Notes under the pieces: model-generated | The model's database searches: none | Seen by the model: the letters and a program-made list of their open reading frames with translations, nothing else | Told to the model about the DNA's origin: nothing | Part shown: positions 49,401 through 59,869 of the stretch, one piece after another | Position numbering within the stretch: the first letter of the stretch is position 1 | How the letters are laid out: each line of letters begins with the position of its first letter | Translations under genes and position numbers: made by a program | NCBI RefSeq assembly: GCF_963675165.1 | Contig: NC_087380.1 | Coordinates: forward strand, 7,001,571 to 7,065,570 | DNA: 64,000 nt | Source of the DNA: Halichondria panicea | Taxonomy: Eukaryota; Porifera; Demospongiae; Suberitida; Halichondriidae | Reading direction: 5' to 3'

Positions 49401-51434
49401 ATGCATTGGGGTACTTGTCCGCCATTCTGACTATAGTGGACATGGCCATAGTTGTGTCGAGGGTGTAGGCGAAGTTGGCCACCTCTGCCAGTGCACTGAG
49501 TTTTGACGATGGTTTCGATGTGATGAGCTCCATACTAAACATAGAGCGAAGTAGCCATGATACAAGGTTGCTCTCCTTCATCGTGCTAATGAGCAGTTTG
49601 ACCACTTTAAGATGTCCGTCCTGACAAGCCAGCTCAATAAGCTGTGTGTGTGTGGGGGGTGTGGGTGTGTGGGTGGGGGTGGGTGTGTTACAGAATGTAC
49701 ATACGTAGGAGTACATGTACATCACTTTGGAACGGTTATGATTTGTGATAATTATTATTTTCAAAAGTTACTTCTTAACTATAGTCTACACACCACCTCC
49801 TCTCTCACCTTTGACCTCTCTCTATCGCCCAGTGAGCTCAGAATGGGTGTGACAATGATAGTGTCAAACACAGTACCCATGAGCACACCGTCCGTCACTC
49901 TCACTCTCCACAGCTTGGGAGAGAGGCGACCATGCACCAGTCCATTCACCTGATCAGGGCTCCATGGAAACTGTATGTACGGAGGGGAGGAGGAGGAGTG
50001 ATAATTAGACATTGTTTGGAAGTGTCTATGGGATTTAGAAGCCCAAAGGCACTGCCAAGCGTAGCAAAGGTACGGCTTCTGTTAATAATAACTTAGTGTC
50101 TAAACATAATTATGGTGGTATACCTATTGTCGAGAGTAAATGAATCTACTCCTGATATTACAGTATAGCGGGTAATTTCGTGGGCAAGCTGACCTCAGCA
50201 AAAATTGTCCCCAAAAGCGTAGCCGTAACACATGCAATGAAGCAAATCACGAAAATCACCGCTGTTCAAGTTCAACAACAAATTTTTTCCCCACAAAAAT
50301 TACGCGCTATACAATGTATATATTTATATGTAACTACACCACATAGCAACCACAGATAATCTAATCAGAAATCTCTTGTTGTTAGAAACGACAAATTGGG
50401 ACAGCAATGCATTTATTCGGAAGCAACTAAGTCGGTGATGATTCAACAGATGACATTGACATCTACAGTACGTGTACATACATGTTATACATGTACGTAC
50501 GTCTGCTGGTTTATCGGAGTGTGGCTTGAAGGCGTCTTCAAAATGGTTCTCAATGACAGAGATGGTGGGTAGAGGCTCAGTGGAGTAGGCTTCGTGAATT
50601 ATGTCCACACAAGACTGAGCCAGTACAATGCTCTCCTGCCGTGGGAACAGGTAAGGTATATAGTAAACACTGCATCAAACAATACCTTTACACGTGGGCA
50701 TTGCTTGGAATGCTGTTTAGGGTAACTAGACCTTCTTGACAGTCATACTAATTATTCTGAATGCACAGGTGTACAAGTGTGGGCGTATACCGAATCTTTT
50801 AAAATCCTATAATATTATTATTATTGCCGATAATAATTATGAACTTACAGTGAAAGCATATTTGGACATATTTACCAACAGTGGAATTACTGAGCATAGC
50901 TTTGCAGTCATTAACTGAAGCTGGTATACAAAGCGAACTATTCAAAGCTCTCAAAACTATGCATTCAATAAGAGGGCCATTGCATAAACACGGCTTTGTT
51001 CATTTAAGATAGTAAAATAACAAATAGCTCTAGGTAACTAGGGGTACCTGGGTGTCAGGGCGATACATGACCACAAATGAGGTATGCCGATAGACATCTG
51101 GTTTGGAGTTACGTATGGACGCCAGCACACTATTAGAGCACTCTTGCTGTGTGTGTGTGGTGTGGGTGTGTGTGTGAGGGGGAGTGGGTGGGTAAGCAAG
51201 TGTGGGTGTGGCTGAGCAGGAGAGGGTATGCGTTAGGCCTTGGGCTGACATGACATAACAGATCACACAGTGCAGGCAGGAGGAGCTCACCTGTATTCTC
51301 ACATGAACATCAGCAATCTCAGAAAGAACTCTAGAATGGGACGATTCAAACCATTGCTTCTTGAGGGTCGTCTTTCCTGACCTCTCACTACCAAACAGGT
51401 GAACTGTGAGGAATGGACGAGGAGGAGCTTCCAT
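40443..51434 (-). CDS. LRRK-like Roco protein kinase (P-loop N-terminus, ankyrin-like/LRR, Roc, COR, kinase, propeller-like)
   Basis: Fifteen exons join in phase: 51291-51434 (ATG), 51048-51146, 50501-50635, 49809-49970, 48919-49641, 48049-48564, 46998-47117, 46566-46736, 44632-46320, 43970-44245, 43412-43556, 43041-43126, 42007-42801, 41270-41541 and 40443-40743, about 1877 aa. Residues 15-23 are a P-loop (GSERSGKTT). ELACQDGHLKVVKLL near 185 is ankyrin-like, followed by leucine-rich repeats (HINLSNNLLLSLPVELF). Roc: GVPESGKTS (504-512), DFAGDE (557), THID (615). COR is about 690-1240. Kinase: GGGGFGK (1247-1253), VAIK Lys1267, HRDIKPGN (Asp1362), DYG (1384; the LRRK-type variant of DFG), APE near 1408. 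The C-terminus resembles a beta-propeller. All catalytic residues are present, so an active Ser/Thr kinase is predicted, with GTPase-controlled dimerisation by family knowledge. It is divergent from transporter 1, with about 300 bp between starts. LRRK1 orthology is possible but unproven. Confidence 0.85.
41150..41267. repeat. CA microsatellite with C-runs
   Basis: (CA)n interrupted by CCCCACACACCACCCACC and CCCCCCCCCA. It directly abuts the donor of the penultimate LRRK-like exon at 41270. The open frames across it are repeat artefacts. Confidence 0.9.
47390..47475. repeat. Hairpin-forming inverted repeat
   Basis: AAAAGCGTATCTGAGGGTGT and GTGTTCCTTA are inverted as TAAGGAACGCTCAACCCTCA with CGCTTTT. 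It is in the 930-bp intron between two Roc exons (48049 and 47117). Confidence 0.65.
47579..47644. repeat. Tight palindrome, about 31-bp arms, 3-nt loop
   Basis: CAAGTTGGG, CGTCGCC and GGTTTCCGTGAAAC are followed after TTC by GTTTCACGGAAACC, GGCGACG and CCCCAACTTG. The pairing is almost complete. It is in the same Roc intron as 47390-47475. Confidence 0.8.
47722..47810 (-). repeat. tRNA-derived sequence (SINE or tRNA pseudogene)
   Basis: The minus strand has an A-box (TGGCTTAGTGG) and a B-box (GGTTCGATTCC) at normal tRNA spacing, a plausible D-stem (GCTT/GAGC) and a mostly paired anticodon stem. The 3' acceptor strand (TTGGGGG) does not pair with the 5' flank (ATAGGTG), so it is not an intact tRNA gene. 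It is intronic in the LRRK-like gene. Confidence 0.55.
50159..50318. mobile_element. MITE of the TATAGCGG family
   Basis: Ends TACAGTATAGCGGGTAATTT and AATTACGCGCTATACAATG, with internal TTCAAG and CCCCACAAAAATTAC arms. It is in an intron of the LRRK-like gene. Confidence 0.7.
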
Positions 51435-51730
51435 GACTGACCAATCTAGATCTGTGGGATGTGGTAATAACAAGCTGTACTATACTAGAGCTAGCTAGCT
51501 AGCTGTAGTTGCTATCTTCCTTGCTTGGTATGTCTTGTTATCTCAATGCTTGGGAGTGGGTGTGTCTGCTAAGAAAGTATACATAGTAGACAAGGCCGAT
51601 GTTTGCTAATGCAAACTGGAGACCACGCCCTTTCTTCCCACAATGCAGCTAGCAGGAAACAGATAGCTAGCGTGTGAAAGCTAGCTAGCTGAAGCTTAAC
51701 CGCGCTTAGAGAGGATTCATAGAGCTCGAG
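51435..51730. promoter_or_regulatory. Divergent promoter interval of the LRRK-like gene and transporter 1
   Basis: About 296 bp separate the two start codons. It contains repeated TAGCTAGCTAGC tracts, which also occur just upstream of transporters 3 and 4. CCCACAG next to the LRRK-like ATG could be the acceptor of a 5' UTR intron. No TATA box is evident. Confidence 0.4.
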
Positions 51731-53682
51731 ATGGGGCTCGAGAAGATTAAGGAGCTCTGGAGCAACTATAACAAGCCAACTGGCCCCAAGACAATCCACA
51801 TCTTCTGTGGATTCTTCTTCATTGTCAACTTCTGTCTGGGCACTGGATTTCTGGGCATTCCTTATTCTTTCTACTACAGTGGCTATGTGGCTGCCATCCC
51901 CACACTGCTGGTCATCTCATGTGTCAGCTGGATCAATGCCACCTACATTGTCGAGTGCATGTCAAGAGCTCAGGTATGTTAGTACATGGCTAGTCTATGT
52001 ACGTGCATGTAGGGGAGTCAGATCATGAGGCTTATACAGCACCGGATGTGGAATTTTTGTTACTTTTCCTTTGCTAATCCGAATCCCTCCCTTCCATAAT
52101 GACATCCGGTGCTGTATATGCCACTTGTCTGGGGAGTCTACTGTACGTACGTGTACTGTACTTGTATGTAGGGGGGTGGTCTAATGTACGTGTATGTAGG
52201 GGGGTGGTCTACTGTACGTGTATCTAGAGGGTCGGGTGGGTTGATGGATGGTATGCATTTAGTTTCGTTCCGTAACCATGTCCTCACACTAATACACTAA
52301 CTTCTCTTGTTGTCTGGGCATTGTCCTATTGTCCAGTGTGTGTGTGCATGTGTTGGTGAGCATAAGGTTGGCATCTGTTATAAACAAATCAATACTGTTG
52401 TTTCAACCATCTCACCATGTACGCACACACACAGGCTTTGGAAACTCACCAAAAGTTTTCATCAAACACGAGTGATTCTGAGAGTGAACTAGACGATAAA
52501 AGCTCATCAAAAGCTCCTCTTTGCCAAACAACAACCACTCACCCCAACTTTGAAATCACGGTAAAACGAAAGTTTGAACAGACGGAGATGTGTGATATTT
52601 TCTTCAACAAATGGGTCAAGTACTTCTACCTGGCTGTATTAGCCGTCTATACTTTCCTAGCGATGTGGACTTTCTGCACTGTGGCCGGATCTGCCTGGGC
52701 TATTAATATCCCGTTCAACACGAGCACAATCAAACAATGTGTCGAGGATGACTTCCTACACACTGTGATTCCAGCAGCCCCCTGTCTCAATGCCTACTAC
52801 GTGAGTCTAGCTATATTCGGCCTTCTTGCTACTCTTTTGTCTCTACTGGATCTGAGCGAGCAGGCTCTTGTGCAAATGTTTCTTGGTCTGTTGCGCTTCA
52901 TCACGGTCGGTGCAATTGTCATTTACTGCATCGTCAAGTTGGCTGAAGGTGGTAGCAAATGTTTGGAGGCGAGTGCTGTCAATCAGAGTGACTTTTTACA
53001 TCACAGAAATGTAACACTGGCTCCCTCTATGAGCCAATTTGTGTTGAAATTTGATGCTTTTGGGTGGTTGACTGCCATCCCTGTGTTTACCTATGCGTTC
53101 ATTCTGCACTCTGGAATACCTTCGCTCACACACCCTATTCGACAAAAGAAATATCTTCGTTGGTTGCTACTGGCAATGTTTGTGACAGCTGGTATCTCCT
53201 ATTTTAGTCTGGGGATTGTAGTCCCTCTGTGGTTCAAGTCTGACATTCAGGAGACCTGCACTCTTAACTGGGTGAGTGAGTGTGCGTGTGTGTGTATCAG
53301 CATTATACTGTGTAGCTATCCATAGCAACCCTCTAAAGGTGGGAAATAAGTGTTAGCTGTAATTTAAGCAATTGTGGCTTGCATATTATGGTCATATTTT
53401 TCTTGGAACATAATGATCTTGTATAAATTCTTGTACTAATGGAACTACAAGTGTTTAATAGGCCGCTTCAAAAAATTATAAAAATGTAGCACTCTCTTGA
53501 CTACGTGCTACATGTGAATACACTACATGTACATGTGTGTCATTAGCGCATTGTTTCCTAGTGTTCTTTGTTGCCTATTACGATGCTTCCTTGTTTGTGG
53601 TGCACACATGCTGAACATAAATTGTCTTTTAATGGACTTCGCTTCCTATAGCTTCCCTATACTTTTGCGAAGACTCGATCAC

Positions 53683-53728
<46 letters not shown>

Positions 53729-54408
53729 GTGAGCTGACCAAACCTCCTGCCTCAATCCAGCTACGATTTCTCTCCTATTACATCATTCTGTTCCCTTCTT
53801 TGGATGTCTTGTCAGCATTCCCTCTCTGTGTCCACACTGTTGTCAACAACCTCTATATCATCATCACTGGCAAGGACACCTCCAAAAGACCAACCCATCG
53901 TTTCGCTAAACACGATTGGCTACTTCGCCTCATCATGAGACTGATTGCAGCTGTTCTTCCAGTACTGGCAGCTTTTGGCGTAGCCAATTTGATCTATGTG
54001 CTGAAATACGCTGGATTGTTTGGTTTTATTGTCTGCTTTGGATTTCCAACTGCTCTACAGCTGCGCTCCATTTATGTGTGCAAGAAGAGGTTTGCTCACA
54101 TTCTTGTCAGTGTTGGTGGCGGCGAGGATAAAGCCAGTCAAGAGAAAGGTGGAGAATTGAGCGGAGTTCTCTCGAGTAATGAAAAGGCTCCCCTGATGTC
54201 TATTCTGGAGCTGGACGGGAAGGACGAGCGTGCATTGTACATGACTCCCTATTCAAGCAAACTGTTTAGTCATCCCATTACTGTTGTGATCGTGGGGCTG
54301 CTAGGAGCGCTGATCTTTGTGCTCACATTTGTTAGCTTATTTGTTCACCCCAAGACTGAGGTGTGTTATAGCGATATTTCTGATCCCAGGCTTTTCGATG
54401 AATTGTAA
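51731..54408 (+). CDS. Transporter 1: TMEM104-like AAAP-superfamily membrane protein
   Basis: Three exons (51731-51973, 52435-53271, 53728-54408) give 586 aa. Exon 1 encodes the first membrane helix with NFCLGTGFLGIPYSFYYSGY, the glycine-rich broken helix typical of amino-acid/auxin permeases. Exon 2 starts with a hydrophilic Ser-rich loop, then FEQTEMCDIFFNKW and several helices, ending SGIPSLTHPIRQKK and CTLNW. Exon 3 carries the last helices (FPSLDVLSAFPLCVH; FGFPTALQLRS) and a cytosolic tail. The layout, with the FEI...EM..FFNK and HS.PSL..P motifs, resembles animal TMEM104, a little-studied relative of SLC38 transporters. The substrate is unknown; a neutral amino acid carrier in plasma or lysosomal membrane is a family-based guess. 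It is the first of four tandem copies. Confidence 0.85.
52033..52118. mobile_element. Small MITE with ATACAGCACCGGATGT ends
   Basis: ATACAGCACCGGATGT is inverted as ACATCCGGTGCTGTAT around a 53-bp AT/CT-rich centre. It is in intron 1 of transporter 1. Confidence 0.75.
53685..53725. repeat. CA microsatellite forming the intron 2 acceptor of transporter 1
   Basis: An uninterrupted (CA)n of about 40 nt runs straight into the splice acceptor AG at 53726-53727. There is no separate polypyrimidine tract. Confidence 0.9.
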
Positions 54409-54726
54409 TTATTCAGTCATTCCATCAATTCAGTGTGTTTATTTTGTGCATTCAATTTTATAAAGTATCATTGTTTTTGTCTGATATACATTTTAGAGAA
54501 CGTAATTGTTCGATTCACATACAATACTTACATGGAACAAATTGCACAGAAGAAATTTAATGGCCGAGTGCATTTATATTGGACACTTGGTTGGCCTCAT
54601 GTTTGACCGCGGCTAATTCGCGTCCAATTAGTTACCTGTATTATGGTGGGTGTGTCTACAGTTCAAGGGGGCGTGGCCAGTACATCGATAGAAGTGTGCT
54701 AGCTGAATAATTAACTAGACTGTAAG

Positions 54727-56602
54727 ATGGGATCTGGACAAGGGAAGAGTCGAGACGAAGAACCAGATGCCCCCAAGACTGTGCATATAGGCTTGGGATT
54801 TTTTTTCATTGTCAACTTCTGTCTAGGCACTGGATTTCTGGGCATTCCTTATTCTTTCTACTACAGTGGCTATGTAGCTGCCATCCCCTCACTGCTGGTC
54901 ATCTCATTTGTCAGCTGGGTCAATGCCACCTACATTGTGGAGTGCATGGCAAGAGCTCAGGTATGTTAGTACACGGGTAGTTAGTCTACTGTACGTGTAC
55001 GTATTAATAGGCACAGCGCAGGCGTTTAATAGGTGGGTGGATTGTAGTTGGGCGGAGCCCGACCGTCCCTGACGGGAGGTCGGGTTTCAAGCCTATGTCA
55101 GGATGTCTTGCTGGATGTGATAGCTATGAATAAGCTATGAATATTATTATTCTGAAGTGGGTGTTAACCAATTTTACTATGATTTTACCTTGCTTGCGGT
55201 TGCAACCCGACGTGACACTGACCACATTAGAAATGCTGCAATCTGATTGGGCTGCAACTTTAGTTGCAGCAAAGACAAATCCCAGATAAGCTTGAAACCC
55301 TACCTCCCGACAGGGACGGTCCAACTAGGTGGATTGGTGATTGTATTTATACTAAAAGCTATACTGTAAGGTCGTGGTACACTCCTGAATAGGATAATTA
55401 TGATAAGTAAGTAAATTGTGTGCTGGTCTCGATCAATGAACGTATTGAACTAATCTCCCACCCACCCCCCCCACACACACACACCCACACACACACACAC
55501 ATACACGCAGGCACTGGAAACCCTCGAAGTATCGAATCAAATTAATTATGATTCCAAAATTGTATCAGAAGGAAAAAGTTTATCTTCACCTCCGAGAGAC
55601 ATTGACAATTCTATCAAGCACCCAAAGTTTGAGATTACAATTTACAGAAAATTCGAGCAAGTTGAAATGTGTGAGATGTTTTACGGCAAATGGATGAAAT
55701 ACGTCTATCTTGTTATTTTCACGATCTATTCGTTCCTTGCACTGTGGTCTTTCTCGACCGTGGGTGGGTCAGCCTGGGCTAGTAACATCCCCTTCAATAC
55801 TAGCACCATACAGCAGTGTGGAGAGACCGACTTCCAACATGATGCCCTACCCTCAAAGTTTGAGTGTCAAAATGCTTATCATCTCTCACTGTCTATATTT
55901 GGTGTGATTGTTATTCTACTCTCGCTCTTGGATCTCAAGGAGCAAGCTATCGTGCAGATGATTTTGGGTCTACTTAGATTCGTCACTGTGGGTGCAATCA
56001 TACTTTACTGTCTGGTTAATCTTATCCAATATAAATTCAGCAACAAGTGTCTGGTGGATGCTATACCGAGTGTCAATGAGACCCCTTTGTTAACGAATGC
56101 CTCGCATATATCTTCGGTTAGAATCTTTGATGGTTTTGGCTGGTTGTCTGCTATACCTGTGTTCACCTACGCCTTCATTCTTCATCAAGGGATACCATCT
56201 CTGACTCATCCCATTCGACAAAAGCAGTACATGCGTTGGTTGATAATTGCCATGTTTCTGACAGCTGGTGTCTGCTACTTTAGTCTGGGCATCATTGTGT
56301 CTCTGTGGTTTAATGCAGATGTCCAGGAAACCTGTACTCTTAACTGGGTGAGTTATGTGTCCATTGTCTGTTTTTAGCATTTGTGGTCATACTGTACACA
56401 CATGCATTGTAATACTTCACTCTTAATCTTGGCGTTAATCTTTATGATGCAATAAACACCTGTGATACAATCACCTTATATCCACTACTAGAGGAGGTCC
56501 AACACAAGTACCTCGATTAGGCTAAAATTGAGTCACATGATTTTGCACGTGACCAAATCTAATCGAGGTACTCGTTGTACCTCCTCTGATCCACCACACA
56601 CA

Positions 56603-56635
<33 letters not shown>

Positions 56636-57308
56636 ACAGGGAGAGTTTACGGGGCCATCTTCATCGATCCAGCTACGAATCCTCTCCTATTACATCGTTC
56701 TCTTTCCCTCTCTGGATGTCCTGTCAGCATATCCTCTGCTCGTACATACAATTGTGGTCAACGTCTACATGATTATTACCGGGAGTGACACATCCAAAAA
56801 ACCAGCTCACAGATTTGCTAAATACGATCGACTACTTCGTCTCAGTTTGCGATTCTTTGCTGCTTTAATTCCAATTTTGGTAGCTTTTGGTGTTGCTAAC
56901 TTAATCATTGTACTTAAATTCGCTGGACTGTTTGGTTTCGCTATTTGCTTTGGATTTCCGACTGCTCTACAGCTTCGCTCCATCTATGTATGCAAAAATA
57001 GGTTTGCAGCTTCCCTTGTAGATATGATTGGCAATGAAAGCCCTGCTGCTATGAGAAAGAAGCAGTCTCATGAGGAGACCACTCCGTTGCTATCGATTCA
57101 ACAGCATCAGCTGCAGGACCCCAGGGCACTGTACATGACTCCATATTCTAGCAAACTGTTTAGTCATCCCATAGCTGTGTGTGTGATCGGTGTGTTGGGA
57201 GTCGTGGTATTTATTCTTACTTTTATCAGTCTATTTGTGCCTCAGCATACCGAAGTCTGTTATGCAGGACTAGAAGAAAGACTGTTCGACGATCGATTAT
57301 TGACATAA
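54727..57308 (+). CDS. Transporter 2: TMEM104-like, with an apparent 1-nt frameshift in exon 3
   Basis: Exons 54727-54960, 55511-56347 and 56639-57308 follow the layout of transporter 1 (NFCLGTGFLGIPYS in exon 1; FEQVEMCEMFYGKW, LHQGIPSLTHPIRQ and CTLNW in exon 2; FGFPTALQLRS in exon 3). Exon 3 is one base too long: near 56699-56702 the sequence has GTTCTTCTTTCCC where the paralogues have a tract one base shorter, shifting YYIVL out of frame with FPSLDVLSAYP. Ignoring the extra base the protein would be about 579 aa and otherwise intact. It could be a real recent inactivation or an assembly error. The intron 2 acceptor is a CA repeat. Confidence 0.75.
55061..55322. mobile_element. MITE with GACCGTCCCTGACGGGAGGT ends
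   Basis: GACCGTCCCTGACGGGAGGT and GGGTTTCAAGC are inverted as GCTTGAAACCC and ACCTCCCGACAGGGACGGTC, apart from small changes. The interior has a GTTGCAACC/GGTTGCAAC-type inverted repeat. It is in intron 1 of transporter 2. Confidence 0.75.
56490..56588. mobile_element. 99-bp MITE in intron 2 of transporter 2
   Basis: AGAGGAGGTCCAACACAAGT and CCTCGATTAG are inverted as CTAATCGAGG and ACTCGTTGTACCTCCTCT. It shares the AGAGGAGGT terminus with the larger 10738-11320 element. A CA microsatellite follows immediately. Confidence 0.8.
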
Positions 57309-57539
57309 ATTATTGTGACATAATTTTGTGACTGAAATTATAATTATATTCATGAACCTATGTTTGTCCAACTTTTTTCTATTGTAACGCTAGAAAAAAA
57401 GGGGGAGGGGTGAATGTGAATATAAACATCCTAGCAAAAATTCAGTAATTAATGCAGTCTAAGCTAGCTAGCCATATATGTATATTTAAAAAGAGCTACA
57501 AACTTTCTCTATGATATAGCTAGCTAGCTGTACACAAGA

Positions 57540-59548
57540 ATGGCTCTCCCCTGGAACAGAAACAAGTCTGAAGGCCCCAAGACAATGCACATAGTTTTGG
57601 GTTTCTTCTATGTTGTCAACTTTTGCCTTGGAGTTGGATTTCTGGGCATTCCTTATTCTTTCTACTACAGTGGCTATGTAGCTGCCATTCCCACACTGCT
57701 GATCATTATGGTGGTCAGCTGGATCAATGCAAACTACATTGTCGAGTGCATGGCAAGAGCTCAGGTGTTATTTTATTGCAGTAGACTATAGCTATTAATT
57801 AAGCATGAAATATTTATATCAATATTATTAATTATAACGGTATACACATGCACACACACGTACACATGCACACAGGCATTGGAAACTCATAGAATATCCG
57901 AAACAGTCAATAAATATTCTGAGAGTCAGTTGCTAAAGGACCACAGTGACATGCACCCGAAATTTGAGATTTCTCACAGAAAATTTGAGCAAGTCGAAAT
58001 GTGTGAAATATTCTACGGCAAATGGGCTAAGTACTTGTACCTCATAATCGTAACAGTCTACTCGTTCCTTGCACTATGGCCTGCCAGCACTGTTGCAGGA
58101 TCAGCCTGGGCCAGTAACTTACCGTTCAACTTCAGTACCATAATGCAGTGCGAAGAGAACGATTTCCAACATAATATCCTACCACCTGAACCTTGTCTCA
58201 ACTCGTATTATGTCAGCCTTACGATATTTGGCTTTATTGTTATTCTACTCTCACTCTTAGATCTCAAGGAGCAAGCTATTGTGCAGATGACTCTTGGTCT
58301 ACTTAGATTCATCACAATCGCTGCAATTGTCATTTACTGTATTGTCAATATCGCTGAAATTGGGAACAAATGTCTGGTGGAGGACAGACTTCCAAGTTTC
58401 AATGAGACCTACTTCATAGCAAACGCCACTCATCCCCCTCCTCTTAGACTGTTTGATTTCTTTGGTTGGATGACTTCCATTCCCGTGTTCACGTACGCTA
58501 TCATTCTCCACTCTGGAATACCCTCCCTAACCCACCCTATTCGACAAAAGCAGTACATTCACTGGTTGGTAATGGCCATGTTTTCAACCGTTGGATTCTG
58601 CTACTTTGTGCTGGGCATTATTGTATCTCTATGGTTCAGTGCAGATATTCAAGAAACCTGTACTCTCAACTGGGTGAGTCATGTTGAGTCATACCAGGAG
58701 TGCATGAATTCATGCTGATTTCTGATTGTATGGGGTGCAAAATCGGATCTGATACATTGTAGTTCTGCCTCTTTATAAGGCCACTAAACAATCTTCCGTC
58801 TAGTGCTTCCGTCTAGTGCTTACTTCACTTACTTAGGAATCTTTGTGGTTTACGTGGCTTCACTTGCACAATTTATACTGCCTCCCCCCCACACACATGC
58901 ACACAGGGTGAGCTGACCAAACCTCCTGCCTCTCTGCCGCTACAAATCCTCTCCTATTACATCATTCTCTTCCCCTCTCTGGATGTGGTCTCGGCTTACC
59001 CTCTTGGTGTGCACGTGATCGTGAACAATGTCTACGTCATCATAACTGGTCAAGATACATCAGAGAAACCAAATCATCGATTTGCAAAATACGATCTCCT
59101 ACTCCGTCTTTCTCTGAGATTGGTTGGAGCTACTGTTCCTGTGCTCACAGCTTTTGGCATCGCTAACTTGATCACTGTGCTCAATTTTGCTGGACTTTTT
59201 GGTTTCACTATTTGCTTTGGATTCCCGACTGCTCTGCAGCTTCGCTCCATCTATGTGTGCAAGAAGAGGTTTGCTCACACACTGAACAAGAGTCCAGTTG
59301 CTGCCATCAAGGGACTGCAATCTGTCCAAGAGACTACTCCATTGATACCAGCTCAAGAGGTTCGAGGGAATGATCAATCTCTGTACATGACTCCCTACTC
59401 TAACAGACTCTTCAGTCACCCAATAGCAGCTTGGATGGTCGGAGCTGTGGGATTCGTGTTGTTCTCCCTGACATTTGCCAGTTTGTTCCTTCATCCAAAA
59501 AATGAAGTTTGTGACCCTGATAGACTGTTTGATAAATATGAATTTTAG
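57540..59548 (+). CDS. Transporter 3: TMEM104-like AAAP-superfamily membrane protein
   Basis: Exons 57540-57764, 57876-58673 and 58907-59548 give 554 aa, in frame throughout. Exon 1 encodes MALPWNRNKSEGPKTMH and then NFCLGVGFLGIPYSFYYSGY. Exon 2 has FEQVEMCEIFYGKW, SGIPSLTHPIRQKQ and CTLNW. Exon 3 has LSAYP-equivalent VSAYPLGVHVIVNN and FGFPTALQLRS. Intron 1 is very short (111 bp) with an atypical gtgtta donor. The loop after the first helix is shorter than in transporters 1 and 2. Exon 3 is nearly identical to transporter 4 at its 5' and 3' ends but differs in the middle. Substrate unknown. Confidence 0.87.
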
Positions 59549-59869
59549 TTTACTTCCAAGTTTTAACCATGCAAAAGAATGCTAATTTTTTTTTTACCTC
59601 AATGCTGTATTTACCGTATGTATGCTGCTATTACATCATCGTTTTATGGTTCCTATTCTTCACGATTATTACCGATTATTACTGTAGGGGATTATGGGCT
59701 ATGGGGGGGGGGCGTGACCACCTGAGCAATCAAAGACAAAAGCAATTAGGTAGATAGCTAGCTAAGCTAAGCTAGCTTGCTTTACTATAATATAGTTATA
59801 CTGTACGTTCCTGCGGTGCCCTAAATAATTATATAGACAGACCAGCTAGCTAACTGCTAAAAATCAAAG

